A program made the position numbers and the translations under genes. From the NCBI GenBank assembly GCA_030147525.1, contig JASBVF010000032.1, positions 62,001 to 126,000 on the forward strand: a stretch of DNA of 64,000 nt, given 5' to 3'. Below are positions 17,846-27,136 of the stretch, in pieces. Positions within the stretch are counted from its first letter, which is position 1. The number at the start of each line of letters is the position of its first letter. The notes beneath the pieces were generated by a model that had not been told where the DNA came from, did not search any database, and was given only the letters and a program-made list of their open reading frames with translations. Source of the stretch: Bacteroidota bacterium. Lineage in GTDB: Bacteria > Bacteroidota > Bacteroidia > Chitinophagales > Saprospiraceae.

Positions 17846-18637
17846 ATGCAACTAAAAATCTACCAGGCCGACGCATTTACCGGGCAACTTTTTGGCGGCA
17901 ACCCGGCTGCTGTTATCCCACTCGACCACTGGCTCCCGGATGAAACACTTCAAAATATCGCCATCGAAAACAACCTTTCGGAAACAGCTTTTTTTGTAAA
18001 AAATAATCACGGAAAAGGTTATCAACTTCGGTGGTTCACCCCTGCATGTGAAGTCGATCTTTGCGGACATGCAACCATCGCAACGGCCCACGTACTTTGG
18101 GAACACCTTGACTACGAAGGGGATGAAATCATTTTCGACTCCCACCGCGGCAAACTCGGTGTAAAACGGGACGGCGACTGGTACACACTCGACTTCCCGA
18201 CGGATAAAATAACGAAAATCGAAACCCCGGAAATAATTGCAAAAGCCCTTGGCGTCAGGATTCTGGAATGCTGGAAAGGCTTGGAAGATTATCTGGTTTT
18301 GGTGGAAAGTGAAACAGTTGTTGCCAACCTTGAGCCTGATTTTAAAGCCCTGGCACAACTGAAGTCACGAGGCGTGATCGTAACCGCAGGCGGCTCAGGG
18401 GTCGATTTCATTTCACGGTGTTTTTTCCCGGCCTTCGGTATCGATGAAGATCCCGTCACCGGCTCGGCGCACACCACGCTGGTGCCTTTTTGGTCAAAAA
18501 AACTGGAAAAAACAGTGATGACTGCCCGGCAAATTTCACAAAGAGGCGGTTTTTTAAAATGCCACCTGTTGGGTAAGCGCACCGCCATCAGCGGACAAGC
18601 CGTCACCTACCTCGAAGGCGTTATTGTGATCCGGTAA
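17846..18637 (+). CDS. PhzF family isomerase/epimerase
   Basis: A 263-residue protein of the PhzF fold, two similar halves in a diaminopimelate-epimerase-like arrangement. Diagnostic blocks are YQADAFTGQLFGGNPAAVIPL at the N-terminus (split by the family's GGNPAAV), NNLSETAFFV with the catalytic Glu, FTPACEVDLCGHATIATAHVL, and FFPAFGIDEDPVTGSAHTTLVPFW in the second half. PhzF itself isomerises a dihydroanthranilate in phenazine synthesis, but most members outside phenazine producers have unknown substrates, and no other phenazine genes are present. The PLP-enzyme gene starts 30 bases downstream, so the two probably form an operon. Confidence 0.92.
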   Translation: MQLKIYQADAFTGQLFGGNPAAVIPLDHWLPDETLQNIAIENNLSETAFFVKNNHGKGYQLRWFTPACEVDLCGHATIATAHVLWEHLDYEGDEIIFDSHRGKLGVKRDGDWYTLDFPTDKITKIETPEIIAKALGVRILECWKGLEDYLVLVESETVVANLEPDFKALAQLKSRGVIVTAGGSGVDFISRCFFPAFGIDEDPVTGSAHTTLVPFWSKKLEKTVMTARQISQRGGFLKCHLLGKRTAISGQAVTYLEGVIVIR

Positions 18638-18667
18638 ACACTTACCGTCCATCGAAAAAACTAAAAA

Positions 18668-19828
18668 ATGCACCTGAGCGAAATTCTCACGCACCTCGGC
18701 GAGGACCGTAAAAACTACTTCAACGCCGTATCGCCCCCCATCATTCAGAGCAGCAACTTTGCTTTCGAAAGCCTGGAACAGTTCCGCAACGATGTCCAGG
18801 ACGAACTGGCGAACCACATCTACACCCGTGGCAACAACCCGACGGTTGAAATTTTACGAAAAAAACTGGCGGCCCTTGAGGGAGCTGAAGATGCACTCGT
18901 CGTGGCCAGTGGTGCAGGGGCAACAGCCATGGCCGTGCTTGCCAATGTGAAAGCAGGCGACCATGTTATTTGTGTGAAAAACCCTTACTCCTGGACGAAG
19001 AACCTGATGCTGAATTTTTTACCCAAATTCGGCGTCACCCACACTTTCGTGGACGGCACGGATATCGCTGACATCGAGGCAGCCATCCAGCCAAACACCA
19101 CTTTCATGTACCTCGAAAGCCCAAACACGATGACTTTCGAGTTGCAGGATTTACGGGCCTGCGCAGCGCTTGCCAAGCAGCACGGCATCGTCACCCTCAT
19201 CGACAACAGCAACTGTTCGCCGCTTTTTCAGCGCCCCATCGAATTCGGAATTGATCTGGTGATGCACACTGGCACGAAGTATCTCAACGGCCACAGCGAT
19301 GTTGTGAATGGCATCATTTGCGGCAGCAAAAAAATGATCCGTAGGATTTTTGAAACGGAAATAATGACCTTGGGCAACATCATTTCCCCGCACGATGCAT
19401 GGCTGATTATCCGTGGGTTACGGACGCTGGAACTACGGGTGAAACGCAGCTTCGAAAGTGCCGCTAAAGTTGCGGCATGGCTGGAATCGCATCCGAAGGT
19501 TGAGCGGGTATTGTTCCCGTTCCTGCCCTCTTTCCCGCAATATGAATTGGCCAAACAGCAAATGAGCGGCTGCGGCGGACTGATCACTGTTTTTTTGAAA
19601 ACAGATTCAATGGAGAAAGTGGAAGCATTTTTCAAAAAGCTAAATCGATTCCTGTTTGCCGTATCGTGGGGAGGTCACGAGTCGCTCGTAATACCAATGG
19701 CGGCATTCTACAACATTCCGGGAAGAGAAAACCCGCCCTATCCTTTCACGATGATGCGATTTTATATTGGGCTGGAAGATCCGGAATGGTTGATGGAAGA
19801 TCTGGATGAAGCGCTGAAGGTTGTCTGA
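18668..19828 (+). CDS. Cys/Met metabolism PLP-dependent enzyme (cystathionine gamma-synthase/lyase family)
   Basis: A 386-residue fold-type I PLP enzyme. Seen are the N-terminal YTRGNNPTVEILRKKLAALEGAEDALVVASGAGA, the substrate-loop ESPNTMTFELQDL, the cofactor-binding Asp in LIDNSNCSPLFQRP, and the Schiff-base lysine in HTGTKYLNGHSDVVNG (Lys204). The C-terminal domain runs from about 255. The family contains cystathionine gamma-synthase, beta- and gamma-lyases and homocysteine synthases; the sequence alone does not decide which. It follows phzF closely, so both may act on amino acids. The gene ends at a long inverted repeat and is convergent with the E1 beta gene. Confidence 0.88.
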   Translation: MHLSEILTHLGEDRKNYFNAVSPPIIQSSNFAFESLEQFRNDVQDELANHIYTRGNNPTVEILRKKLAALEGAEDALVVASGAGATAMAVLANVKAGDHVICVKNPYSWTKNLMLNFLPKFGVTHTFVDGTDIADIEAAIQPNTTFMYLESPNTMTFELQDLRACAALAKQHGIVTLIDNSNCSPLFQRPIEFGIDLVMHTGTKYLNGHSDVVNGIICGSKKMIRRIFETEIMTLGNIISPHDAWLIIRGLRTLELRVKRSFESAAKVAAWLESHPKVERVLFPFLPSFPQYELAKQQMSGCGGLITVFLKTDSMEKVEAFFKKLNRFLFAVSWGGHESLVIPMAAFYNIPGRENPPYPFTMMRFYIGLEDPEWLMEDLDEALKVV

Positions 19829-19841
19829 AGTGGTTGAGTTG

Positions 19842-19875
19842 AGAGTTATTGAGTTGCGGACAACTCAATAACTCT
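19842..19875. repeat. 15-bp perfect inverted repeat between convergent genes
   Basis: AGAGTTATTGAGTTG (19842-19856) and its exact complement (19861-19875) flank a CGGA tetraloop. It lacks a T run but lies in the 66 bases between two convergent stops. It is one of several low-complexity hairpins at gene ends in this window. Confidence 0.85.
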
Positions 19876-19894
19876 GGGACTCAAAACCTTGAGG

Positions 19895-20881
19895 CTATGC
19901 ATTAACGTACATCACCTCTTTTACTGCCTTGATAATCTTGGAAGGATTGGGCAGGTATTCCTCGACAAAAGTCGGAGCGTAGGACAATGAAGTGTCGGCA
20001 GAATTCACCCGTGTGACAGGAGCATCGAGGTAATCGAATGCGTATTTCTGCATTTCGTAGGCGATTTCAGCAGAAACACCGAACATCGGCCAGGACTCAT
20101 CCACTACGACCATGCGGTTAGTTTTTTTCAAAGATTCTACCAATGTGTGGTAATCGAGCGGGCGAATGGTACGCAGGTCAATAACTTCTGCAGATATTCC
20201 CATGCCTTCAAGCTCTTCCGCTGCAGACATCGCTTCAAGTACCATTTTATTGAATGAAACAATTGTCACATCGGTACCTTCCCGGCGAATCGCTGCCTTC
20301 CCGATAGGCACGAGGTATTCGCCTTCAGGGACCTCCCCCTTGTGTCCGTACAGCATTTCAGACTCCATCATGCAGACGGGATCGTTGTCACGAATGGCAG
20401 ACTTAAGCAAGCCTTTAGCATCAGCAGGATCGATGCAGGAGACGACCTTGAGGCCTGGTGTATTGCCAAGCCAGCTTTCAAAAGTTTGAGAGTGCTGCTG
20501 AGCCAATTGGCCGGCAGCGCCAGAAGGGCCACGAAAAACGATGGGGCACATGAAATCACCTGCCGATTGAGAAAGTGTTTTGGCGGCGTTGTTCACAATC
20601 TGATCAAAAGCCAGCACCGCAAAGTTCCAGGTCATGAATTCAACGATCGGACGGAGGCCGTTCATGGCAGCACCAACGCCGATACCGGCAAAGCCAAGCT
20701 CGGCAATGGGCGTATCGATCACACGTTTGGCGCCGAACTCTTCGAGCATACCTTTACTAACCTTGTAAGCTCCATTGTATTCAGCGACTTCTTCGCCCAT
20801 GAGGAAAACGGTTTCATCCCGGCGCATCTCTTCCGACATAGCTTCCCGGAGTGCTTCTCGCAATTGAAGTGTTCTTGCCAT
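19895..20881 (-). CDS. pdhB: Pyruvate dehydrogenase E1 component, beta subunit
   Basis: A 328-residue protein with the transketolase pyrimidine-binding domain first (LREALREAMSEEMRRDETVFLMGEEVAEYNGAYKVSKGM, cut at its DETVFLMGEEV core) and the C-terminal domain second (VTIVSFNKMVLEAMSAAEEL, RTIRPLDYHTLVESLKKTNRMVVVDESW). Blocks such as RVIDTPIAELGFAGIGVGAAM and MESEMLYGHKGEVPEGEYLVPIG are those of two-subunit (alpha2beta2) E1 enzymes. It binds thiamine diphosphate with the alpha subunit and decarboxylates pyruvate. The alpha subunit gene is not adjacent. The 366-base stretch upstream (20882-21247) holds its promoter and a leader of about 160 bases. Confidence 0.93.
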   Translation of the reverse strand: MARTLQLREALREAMSEEMRRDETVFLMGEEVAEYNGAYKVSKGMLEEFGAKRVIDTPIAELGFAGIGVGAAMNGLRPIVEFMTWNFAVLAFDQIVNNAAKTLSQSAGDFMCPIVFRGPSGAAGQLAQQHSQTFESWLGNTPGLKVVSCIDPADAKGLLKSAIRDNDPVCMMESEMLYGHKGEVPEGEYLVPIGKAAIRREGTDVTIVSFNKMVLEAMSAAEELEGMGISAEVIDLRTIRPLDYHTLVESLKKTNRMVVVDESWPMFGVSAEIAYEMQKYAFDYLDAPVTRVNSADTSLSYAPTFVEEYLPNPSKIIKAVKEVMYVNA

Positions 20882-21046
20882 ATTTCAGATATTATTTTAA
20901 AACTTGAGAATTTATACAACAACGCCTTTTGCAGCCGGTGAAGCATGCCCGATTGAAACCGGAAAAGTTCACAATGGTTAGCCGGATGGCTGTTCCTGTT
21001 TTCTGCACGAGGCGCTGCATCGTTTTGCAGTTTTTGTTCTACGGCG

Positions 21047-21054
21047 CAAAAGTA
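21047..21054 (-). promoter_or_regulatory. TAnnTTTG promoter element for pdhB
   Basis: On the minus strand TACTTTTG followed by CGCC, the same context as at rpsO and typA. It lies about 165 bases upstream of the pdhB ATG, implying a long 5' leader in which a small CTGCA/TGCAG hairpin is visible. Confidence 0.5.
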
Positions 21055-21247
21055 CCTTTCCGTTGCTAACTTTTTATAAAGAAACATAAAACATTGCAGG
21101 GAAAATTTGGTTCTGAACCCATTTTTTTCAAAAAAATGCTGAATCGACTGAAACCTTTAAGACAGTCCCGAAAATAATTCTCTTATTTTATTAATTACAG
21201 AATTTAATCCCGATCTTTGGTGCCTTAACGGTAAATCTTGAAAAGAC

Positions 21248-22195
21248 ATGATGCGAAATTACTCCTTGTTTTTTGTGCTGTGCACATCAGTGTGTTTGGT
21301 TTCCTGTGAAAAGGAGATTGAATACAATTTTAACAAGAAGGAGAAAATTGTCGTCTTCAGCCAGTTTACTGACAATAATGCTTTGGATGTACTGGTGTAT
21401 AAGACAGGCTCATATGAAACTAACGGCACCAATGAATTCGTCACCGACGCAACCGTTATGGTTTTTTCGAAAGGAGAATTTTTAGAGGCGCTCGACCTCA
21501 TTCCCGCCAATGATGCATCCAACGCACCACCATTCTACAGATCCAAAGAGCTAAAGCCCGAAATTGGAAAAGTGTACGTCATCAAAGTCAGCGTTCCCGG
21601 CTTTGACCCCGTAACTGCCGAAAACAGCATCCCGGTCGCCGTGCCCATTCAATCCGTTCAATTCAACAGTAACCAAAACGAAGACCCGGAAAACGACAAA
21701 GAAACCGTGCTGGATTTCAACGTATCCGTCACCATCCAGGACCCTCAGGAAGTAAGGAACTACTACCACCTCATCTTTTATCAAAAGTTAATTCCATACA
21801 CCATAACAAGCACTGGCGATACCATCAGGGGCGAAATGTCTTACGCCAAACCACAGACACTTTTCCCGAGTGACCCTAATCTACCCCTGATCAAAAACTT
21901 CGACAACAGGGGCTTCCTTGCCGAGGACAGAACTTTCAACGGCCAACGCATGGTCTTTGGCGCCCACGGAAGTTACCTCTACGACCCCGGAAAATTTATT
22001 GCCGGGGATTTCTTAGTGGAATTGCGAACTGTTTCCGAAGCCTATTTTTATCACTACTCTACCCTCACACTTCAGGATGGAATGGGAAATAACCCATTTG
22101 CTGAGGGAGTTGTCATTTACGATAACATTGAAAACGGTGTGGGAATTTTTGCAGGTTACAGCTCTTCCGTGAATACGTTTCATTTGAATAATTGA
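21248..22195 (+). CDS. DUF4249 domain lipoprotein
   Basis: A 315-residue protein with a lipoprotein signal peptide (FVLCTSVCLVSCEKEIEY, lipobox LVSC). The mature part fits DUF4249: an N-terminal 'KIVVFSQFTDNNALDVLVYKT' strand set with a carboxypeptidase-regulatory-like look, 'VTDATVMVFSKGEFLEAL', 'YRSKELKPEIGKVYVIKVSVPGFDPVTAENSIP', and a C-terminal 'VELRTVSEAYFYHYSTLTLQ' then 'NPFAEGVVIYDNIENGVGIFAGYSSS'. DUF4249 proteins occur next to or far from TonB receptors in Bacteroidota and are thought to act at the outer membrane. Here no TonB receptor adjoins it. A strong terminator follows. Confidence 0.82.
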   Translation: MMRNYSLFFVLCTSVCLVSCEKEIEYNFNKKEKIVVFSQFTDNNALDVLVYKTGSYETNGTNEFVTDATVMVFSKGEFLEALDLIPANDASNAPPFYRSKELKPEIGKVYVIKVSVPGFDPVTAENSIPVAVPIQSVQFNSNQNEDPENDKETVLDFNVSVTIQDPQEVRNYYHLIFYQKLIPYTITSTGDTIRGEMSYAKPQTLFPSDPNLPLIKNFDNRGFLAEDRTFNGQRMVFGAHGSYLYDPGKFIAGDFLVELRTVSEAYFYHYSTLTLQDGMGNNPFAEGVVIYDNIENGVGIFAGYSSSVNTFHLNN

Positions 22196-22220
22196 TCTCC
22201 TGTTTTAAAAACAGGTGCAA

Positions 22221-22262
22221 GAAAATGCGGTAAGTCAGTTACGACTTACCGCATTTTTTTTT
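22221..22262 (+). terminator. Rho-independent terminator of the DUF4249 gene
   Basis: AAAATGCGGTAAGTC pairs with GACTTACCGCATTTT around AGTTAC, followed by more T. A near-perfect 15-bp stem. Confidence 0.9.
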
Positions 22263-22380
22263 GCGCCCTGATGAATTTTAAAAAAAATCTGAATGCAAGT
22301 AGGGGGTGACTTCAAAATAAGTGTCTTAGTAGGCGATAGGACAAAATTAGCTTTCACAACAACTTAAAATTTCAAAAGAA

Positions 22381-23067
22381 ATGAATGTAGCTGCTACAAA
22401 CGAAATCGCACCCATCTCTCAGTTTCCATTGTTCAATTGCCTGACGGACGATGAAAAAATCCGCCTCGAATCAATGGCTGAATACAAGGTGAAGCCAAAA
22501 TTCAGCTACCTCTACCTGCCTGACGAGCCTTCCGACACGATTTTCTTTTTGGCTAAAGGCATGATCAAAATCGCAACTCATTCCGATGACGGCAAAGAAG
22601 TCATCAAATCTTTGTTCCAACCGCTTGCCATGTTCGGCGAACTTGGAATTATTGGTGAAACTAAAAGGCAGGACCTCGCACAGGCTCTGCGGGAGGAAGT
22701 TCACATCTACACTCTGAAAGTAAGCGACTTGAAAAAGTTAATGCGCATGAACTTCCAGCTTTGCGACAAAGTAATGGCACTCTTCGGCAACCGGTTGTTG
22801 AGAGCCGAAAGCAAACTCGAATCGCTCATCTTCAAAGATGCCCGCACCCGTATCGTAGAATTCATAAAAGATGCCGTAGCCCGGAGCGGCCGTAAGGTTG
22901 GCTTTGAAATTTTACTGAAACATTCTCTCACTCATCAGGACATTGCAAATATCACCTGCACGTCCCGCCAAACAGTCACACTTGTGCTGAATGAGTTACG
23001 CAAGTCTGACCTGATCTACTTCAACCGGGGTAAAATCCTCGTGAGAGATATGGCGAAGCTGGTTTAA
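22381..23067 (+). CDS. Crp/Fnr family transcriptional regulator
   Basis: A 228-residue protein. Residues about 15-145 form a cyclic-nucleotide-binding-like barrel (FPLFNCLTDDEKIRLESMAEYK, then AMFGELGIIGETKRQD). A long dimerisation helix follows, then a winged helix near 185-225 with the recognition region LTHQDIANITCTSRQTVTLVLNELRKSDLI. No Cys cluster for an Fe-S centre is seen at the N-terminus, so it is not an Fnr-type oxygen sensor. Whether it binds cAMP is unclear; the phosphate-binding loop departs from that of E. coli Crp. Its targets cannot be read here. It has its own terminator and appears monocistronic. Confidence 0.9.
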   Translation: MNVAATNEIAPISQFPLFNCLTDDEKIRLESMAEYKVKPKFSYLYLPDEPSDTIFFLAKGMIKIATHSDDGKEVIKSLFQPLAMFGELGIIGETKRQDLAQALREEVHIYTLKVSDLKKLMRMNFQLCDKVMALFGNRLLRAESKLESLIFKDARTRIVEFIKDAVARSGRKVGFEILLKHSLTHQDIANITCTSRQTVTLVLNELRKSDLIYFNRGKILVRDMAKLV

Positions 23068-23119
23068 TATAAAAAGTGCTTTTTTCTCTTTTTGAGATTA
23101 TAATATCTACCGAAATACG

Positions 23120-23148
23120 GGCCATTCATTCCGAATGGCCTTTTTTTT
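23120..23148 (+). terminator. Rho-independent terminator of the crp-like gene
   Basis: GGCCATTC pairs with GAATGGCC around a 5-base loop and is followed by eight T. The last T overlap the end of the convergent methyltransferase gene. Confidence 0.9.
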
Positions 23149-24505
23149 ATTCAAATTTTACATCCATCCGAATCCTCCACTCATTGGGCAGGTAGTTATT
23201 AATACGATTGTCGAGCACCTTCATCCAGCCAAGGTTATGACCTTGGAAGCGGGCAAGCATCCAGCCTTTGGGCAGTCCTGCAGGGTCGAGGTTATCTTTT
23301 TTCAAAAAATGGAGCGCCTGCATTTTATCAAGTTCCACGGCCGGCAAATTAGTACTAACCAAATTGCTCAAAGCAAGGGTGTGCGCAGGAACAAAATCCT
23401 TTTTTTTCATCGTTCCGATGACGGTGCCGAAAGATCTTTTGCGAAGTACCCTGTCAAGCATCGCACAATCATCCGTCAGGTTCTCCGGCAAGGCTACAAT
23501 CTCTCCGTTAGGTTTTTGAAAAAATGCCAAAGCTTCTGGCGCTGCTAACCACTCGGAAAAAGCGGTAATTTCTTTTGTTTTCAAACGCTGCCAATCGCCC
23601 AGCCCGTTATTCTTACTTCGAAACAGCGATTCGGCGCCAGCTTTCTTTTTCAGGCAGGCGATAAAAAAACCCTCTCCCCGAAGCCGGTGCGGGAAAAACT
23701 GATATCCCAGTTTTTTGTCTGCGATACCCCAGGCAGGTTGAAGCTGGATGGGTAAAAAATCAAAATCACCGGATTCGAGCAACCAGCTGACGTTCAACTC
23801 ATTTTCACCCGCATTAAAAGTGCAGGTTGAATAAATCAGCACTCCGTCGGGCCGGAGCAGCTCTTTCGCCTCGCTCAAAATCCGCCGTTGCCGACCTTCG
23901 CAAATCGCAAGATTTTGCTCCGACCATTCACCCGCTGCCGATTGGTCCTTCCTGAAAAGCCCCTCCCCGGAGCATGGGGCATCAACCAACACTACATCAA
24001 AAAAACCTTCCAGCTTTCGAAAATCGGAAGGGTCGTGATTGCTGACTGCAACATTGGCATGGCCCCATTTTTCCAGATTCATCCGCAAAGCCGGAACCCT
24101 GCTCTGAATTACCTCATTGGCCAACAATAGACTTTCACTGCTCAAAGCGGAGGCCAGCAATGTACTTTTTCCGCCGGGTGCTGCGCAAAGGTCGAGTACC
24201 CGCATAGCTTGCCCGACATCTACCGATTGGATCAATGCTTCCCGAAGAAACATTGAAGACGCCTCCTGAACATAATAAGTCCCGGCATGAAAAGCAGGAT
24301 CGAGTGTAAAAACCGGCCGTTCCGGTAAGTAGCGACCATCGGGATGCCAGGGTATTTTTTCACAACCTTCAAACTCTTGGCTCGCCTTGGCCGGGTTCAG
24401 CCGGATGCTTACAGGAGGCGGCTCGCCTAAAGCTTCCAGAAAGACCTGGAAGTCATCTCCTAAATCCTGCCTCATGCGGTCGGTGAATATTGATGGTAAA
24501 ATCAT
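23147..24505 (-). CDS. RsmF/NOL1-NOP2-Sun family RNA (cytosine-C5) methyltransferase
   Basis: A 452-residue protein. After a short N-terminal part comes a Rossmann methyltransferase core: SAM-binding VLDLCAAPGGKSTLLAS, then VVLVDAPCSGEGLFRKD with the catalytic PC motif, and VLIYSTCTFNAGENE with the second catalytic TC cysteine. The C-terminal region (about 300-452) has the extra PUA-like and RsmF-C domain found in RsmF/YebU. The enzyme methylates C5 of cytosine in 16S rRNA, or possibly tRNA. The start at 24505 (MILPSIFTDRM) fits the family; the frame is open a further 19 codons to a TTG. Confidence 0.92.
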   Translation of the reverse strand: MILPSIFTDRMRQDLGDDFQVFLEALGEPPPVSIRLNPAKASQEFEGCEKIPWHPDGRYLPERPVFTLDPAFHAGTYYVQEASSMFLREALIQSVDVGQAMRVLDLCAAPGGKSTLLASALSSESLLLANEVIQSRVPALRMNLEKWGHANVAVSNHDPSDFRKLEGFFDVVLVDAPCSGEGLFRKDQSAAGEWSEQNLAICEGRQRRILSEAKELLRPDGVLIYSTCTFNAGENELNVSWLLESGDFDFLPIQLQPAWGIADKKLGYQFFPHRLRGEGFFIACLKKKAGAESLFRSKNNGLGDWQRLKTKEITAFSEWLAAPEALAFFQKPNGEIVALPENLTDDCAMLDRVLRKRSFGTVIGTMKKKDFVPAHTLALSNLVSTNLPAVELDKMQALHFLKKDNLDPAGLPKGWMLARFQGHNLGWMKVLDNRINNYLPNEWRIRMDVKFE

Positions 24506-24773
24506 TTTTTCAGGTAGGTAATTAATGGGCGAATGTAAAAAAATTGAACAGGAAGCAGTCAAAAACCCACTGCAGGGTAGTGTTCTTCTATTTTTTCAAA
24601 AAAAAGTAAGCGGGAAAATCCTGGCTGAGTAGAGGAGGTGCCTGTTATTCTCAATCTTCTGTCAAAATAGGGGCCGTTTAGATTAAAAATGAAGACTCAA
24701 CAAGATTCCTTCACAGGCGTTTCCTTTTTTTGCATTCCAAAAACATTCATCTAACTCCGCAAGTCTAAAATTC

Positions 24774-26579
24774 ATGGCAGATCAATCCACCAGCTCAACC
24801 CCGGAAACGGCTGATAAAAAGATCAGTGGCGAACGCCTTCGAGAGGCACTGAAAATTTTCGAATTTGTGAAACCCTATCGCTGGTCACTGATTTGGGGAT
24901 TAGTGCTGCTGTTTTTATCCAGCATGGTCTTCATGATTTTCCCGTTTCTTTCCGGCGAGCTGATCAATATCGCACAGGGAAATTCAGAATATCCCTACAC
25001 TTTGGAAGAAATTGGCCTTTTCCTGATCATGGTATTGATTGCCCAGGGCTTCGTATCCTATTTCCGGGTGCAGCTATTTGCCACTGTAAGCGAAAAGGGC
25101 ATTGCTGCCGTACGCAAAGCGCTTTACGAAAAGCTGATCTCCCTTCCGATTGTATTTTTTGAAAACAGCCGGACCGGGGAGTTGGTCAGCCGCCTTACTG
25201 CCGATGTTGAAAAACTCTACAGTGCATTTTCGATTACGCTGGCGGAATTTTTAAGGCAGATTATCCTCCTCATTTCCGGTATCATCATCCTCGGCATTCT
25301 TACCCCTGAACTTTCGCTGATCATGCTCGCCACGTTTCCGGTCATTGTGGTGGGCGCCATGGTGTTCGGCCGATACATCCGCCGCCTGTCAAAACAGCGA
25401 CAGGAAGAATTGGCCAATACCAACATTATTCTCAACGAGACCATGCAGACCATTCAGGTGGTGAAGGCTTTCACGAACGAGTTTTTTGAAAATTTCCGCT
25501 ACGGTAAATCCATCGATGAAACCGTCAAAGTATCCCTGAAATACGCCAACGGAAGGGCTATTTTCACAGTTTTCATTGTCACCATCTTATTTGGAAGTTT
25601 ATTTTTCATCATCTGGCAAGGTGCAGTTTTGCTAAGGGCCGGAGAGATTGATGCCGGAAAATTAGTTTCATTTGTGGTTTACACTGCCGTCATCGGCGGT
25701 GCCATTGCCGGTCTTGGAAACTTCTACACAGAATTACTTGGCGCAATCGGCGCTACGGAGCGGGTGCGTGAAATTCTGAATGAAGAAAGCGAGGTGAAGG
25801 TGTCAGAAACCGCTTCGAATGCCGGCAAAAAACTCTACGGAGACATCGAGTTTCAGGATGTGCAATTCCACTACCCTACCCGTCCCGACATTGAGATTTT
25901 AAAAAATATCAGTTTCAAAATACCTGCCGGCAACAAAGTAGCACTGGTGGGACCCAGCGGAGCAGGAAAATCTACCATCGTTCAGCTCATCCTTAAATTC
26001 TACGACCTGCAGGACGGAAAGGTCCTGGTGGACGGTGAGAGCATCCAGGACATGAACACGACTGCCTATCGCCAAAATGTCGCCATCGTTCCGCAGGAAG
26101 TGTTGCTCTTTGGCGGCACCATCCGGGAAAATTTACTCTATGGGAAACCTGACGCTACCGAAACCGAACTGATCGAAGCTGCCCGCCAGGCCAATGCCTG
26201 GGATTTCATCCAAACCTTCCCCGAAGGCATGGACACAATTGTAGGCGAAAGAGGTGTCAAGCTTTCTGGCGGACAACGACAGCGGGTAGCCATCGCCCGG
26301 GCCATTTTGAAAAACCCTGCCATTTTGCTGCTTGACGAAGCCACCTCTTCCCTCGATGCCGAATCAGAAAAAGTAGTGCAGGATGCGCTGGATAAGCTGA
26401 TGGAAGGCCGGACCTCGATCATCATCGCTCACCGGTTGGCCACCGTGCGCAACGTTGATTGCATTTATGTCATCGACAATGGCAAAATTGTTGAGCAGGG
26501 AACACACGATCAGTTGTCGCTGATGGAAGATGGCGTTTACAACAGCCTGGCGAAGTTGCAATTTGAACAGGTTTCGTAA
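24774..26579 (+). CDS. ABC exporter, fused permease and ATPase (MsbA/lipid-drug type)
   Basis: A 601-residue half-transporter. Six membrane helices fill residues about 35-320. The nucleotide-binding domain carries Walker A GPSGAGKST (393-401), the signature LSGGQRQR, Walker B AILLLDEATSSLD and the switch His in IIIAHRL. Homodimers of this type export lipids, peptides or drugs across the inner membrane; the substrate is not evident. The next gene, a small membrane protein, follows in the same direction after 26 bases and may be cotranscribed. Confidence 0.93.
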   Translation: MADQSTSSTPETADKKISGERLREALKIFEFVKPYRWSLIWGLVLLFLSSMVFMIFPFLSGELINIAQGNSEYPYTLEEIGLFLIMVLIAQGFVSYFRVQLFATVSEKGIAAVRKALYEKLISLPIVFFENSRTGELVSRLTADVEKLYSAFSITLAEFLRQIILLISGIIILGILTPELSLIMLATFPVIVVGAMVFGRYIRRLSKQRQEELANTNIILNETMQTIQVVKAFTNEFFENFRYGKSIDETVKVSLKYANGRAIFTVFIVTILFGSLFFIIWQGAVLLRAGEIDAGKLVSFVVYTAVIGGAIAGLGNFYTELLGAIGATERVREILNEESEVKVSETASNAGKKLYGDIEFQDVQFHYPTRPDIEILKNISFKIPAGNKVALVGPSGAGKSTIVQLILKFYDLQDGKVLVDGESIQDMNTTAYRQNVAIVPQEVLLFGGTIRENLLYGKPDATETELIEAARQANAWDFIQTFPEGMDTIVGERGVKLSGGQRQRVAIARAILKNPAILLLDEATSSLDAESEKVVQDALDKLMEGRTSIIIAHRLATVRNVDCIYVIDNGKIVEQGTHDQLSLMEDGVYNSLAKLQFEQVS

Positions 26580-26605
26580 GTTGCAGCGAATAACTTTCAC
26601 TAACG

Positions 26606-27136
26606 TTGAAAACAAAGTTTAAAATACTTGCCTGGTTAGGTCTGCTGCTGTTCATCGGCCTGTTTGTGCTGTATGCTGCTGAATTCAAATGGCTTGAAAA
26701 CACATTTGATGCCGGTGAACTAATCTGGAAGTCAATCGCCGGCGGTGTGTTGGTAGGAATTCTAACCGGATTATTCTTAAAAAAACATGCGGAAGACCTC
26801 GTTTCACACATCCGGCTTTGGGCAGCTTGTCTGTTGGTGCCGGCATTTTTTGCTCCGCTTGCCGGAAGTTTGACCAACCGGCTGCTTACTCCGCACGAGA
26901 CCCAACTGCAAGATTTTGAATTTTGGGAGGAAAAACCCTACGCATCTGAGCTTTACGGTTTCATCGAAGGTGAAAAAATTGAGCCGGATGGCTACTACCT
27001 GTTCATTCTCCGGAACGGAGAGATCAAGAGATTTAAAAGCAAATTCCAACGATTTAAAGGTGTCCGGCGGGGTGACATAATTAAAATGCCGGTGAAAAAA
27101 GGACTCTGGGGCTTCGAGGTTGTTGCCTTGCAATGA
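26606..27136 (+). CDS. Unknown membrane protein with soluble C-terminal domain
   Basis: A 176-residue protein from a TTG start. An in-frame stop at 26591 and the absence of any ATG before residue 160 force this start. Two to three membrane segments are seen: ILAWLGLLLFIGLFVLYAA (about 7-25), SIAGGVLVGILTGLFL (about 43-58) and LWAACLLVPAFFAPLAGSL (about 71-89). The last 85 residues are soluble with strands such as GYYLFILRNGEIKRFKSKF and RRGDIIKMPVKKGLWGFEVVAL. No family recognised. It may belong to the upstream ABC exporter. Its stop codon touches the stop of the convergent regulator gene with no base between them. Confidence 0.7.
   Translation: MKTKFKILAWLGLLLFIGLFVLYAAEFKWLENTFDAGELIWKSIAGGVLVGILTGLFLKKHAEDLVSHIRLWAACLLVPAFFAPLAGSLTNRLLTPHETQLQDFEFWEEKPYASELYGFIEGEKIEPDGYYLFILRNGEIKRFKSKFQRFKGVRRGDIIKMPVKKGLWGFEVVALQ

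Noticed and set aside
17664-17876. 70-codon minus-strand frame upstream of the phzF-like gene
   Set aside because: It overlaps a complete plus-strand promoter and the phzF start, and its translation has no coherent domain.
20342-20941. 199-codon open frame on the plus strand opposite pdhB
   Set aside because: Antisense shadow of a conserved gene; no signal peptide, promoter or domain.
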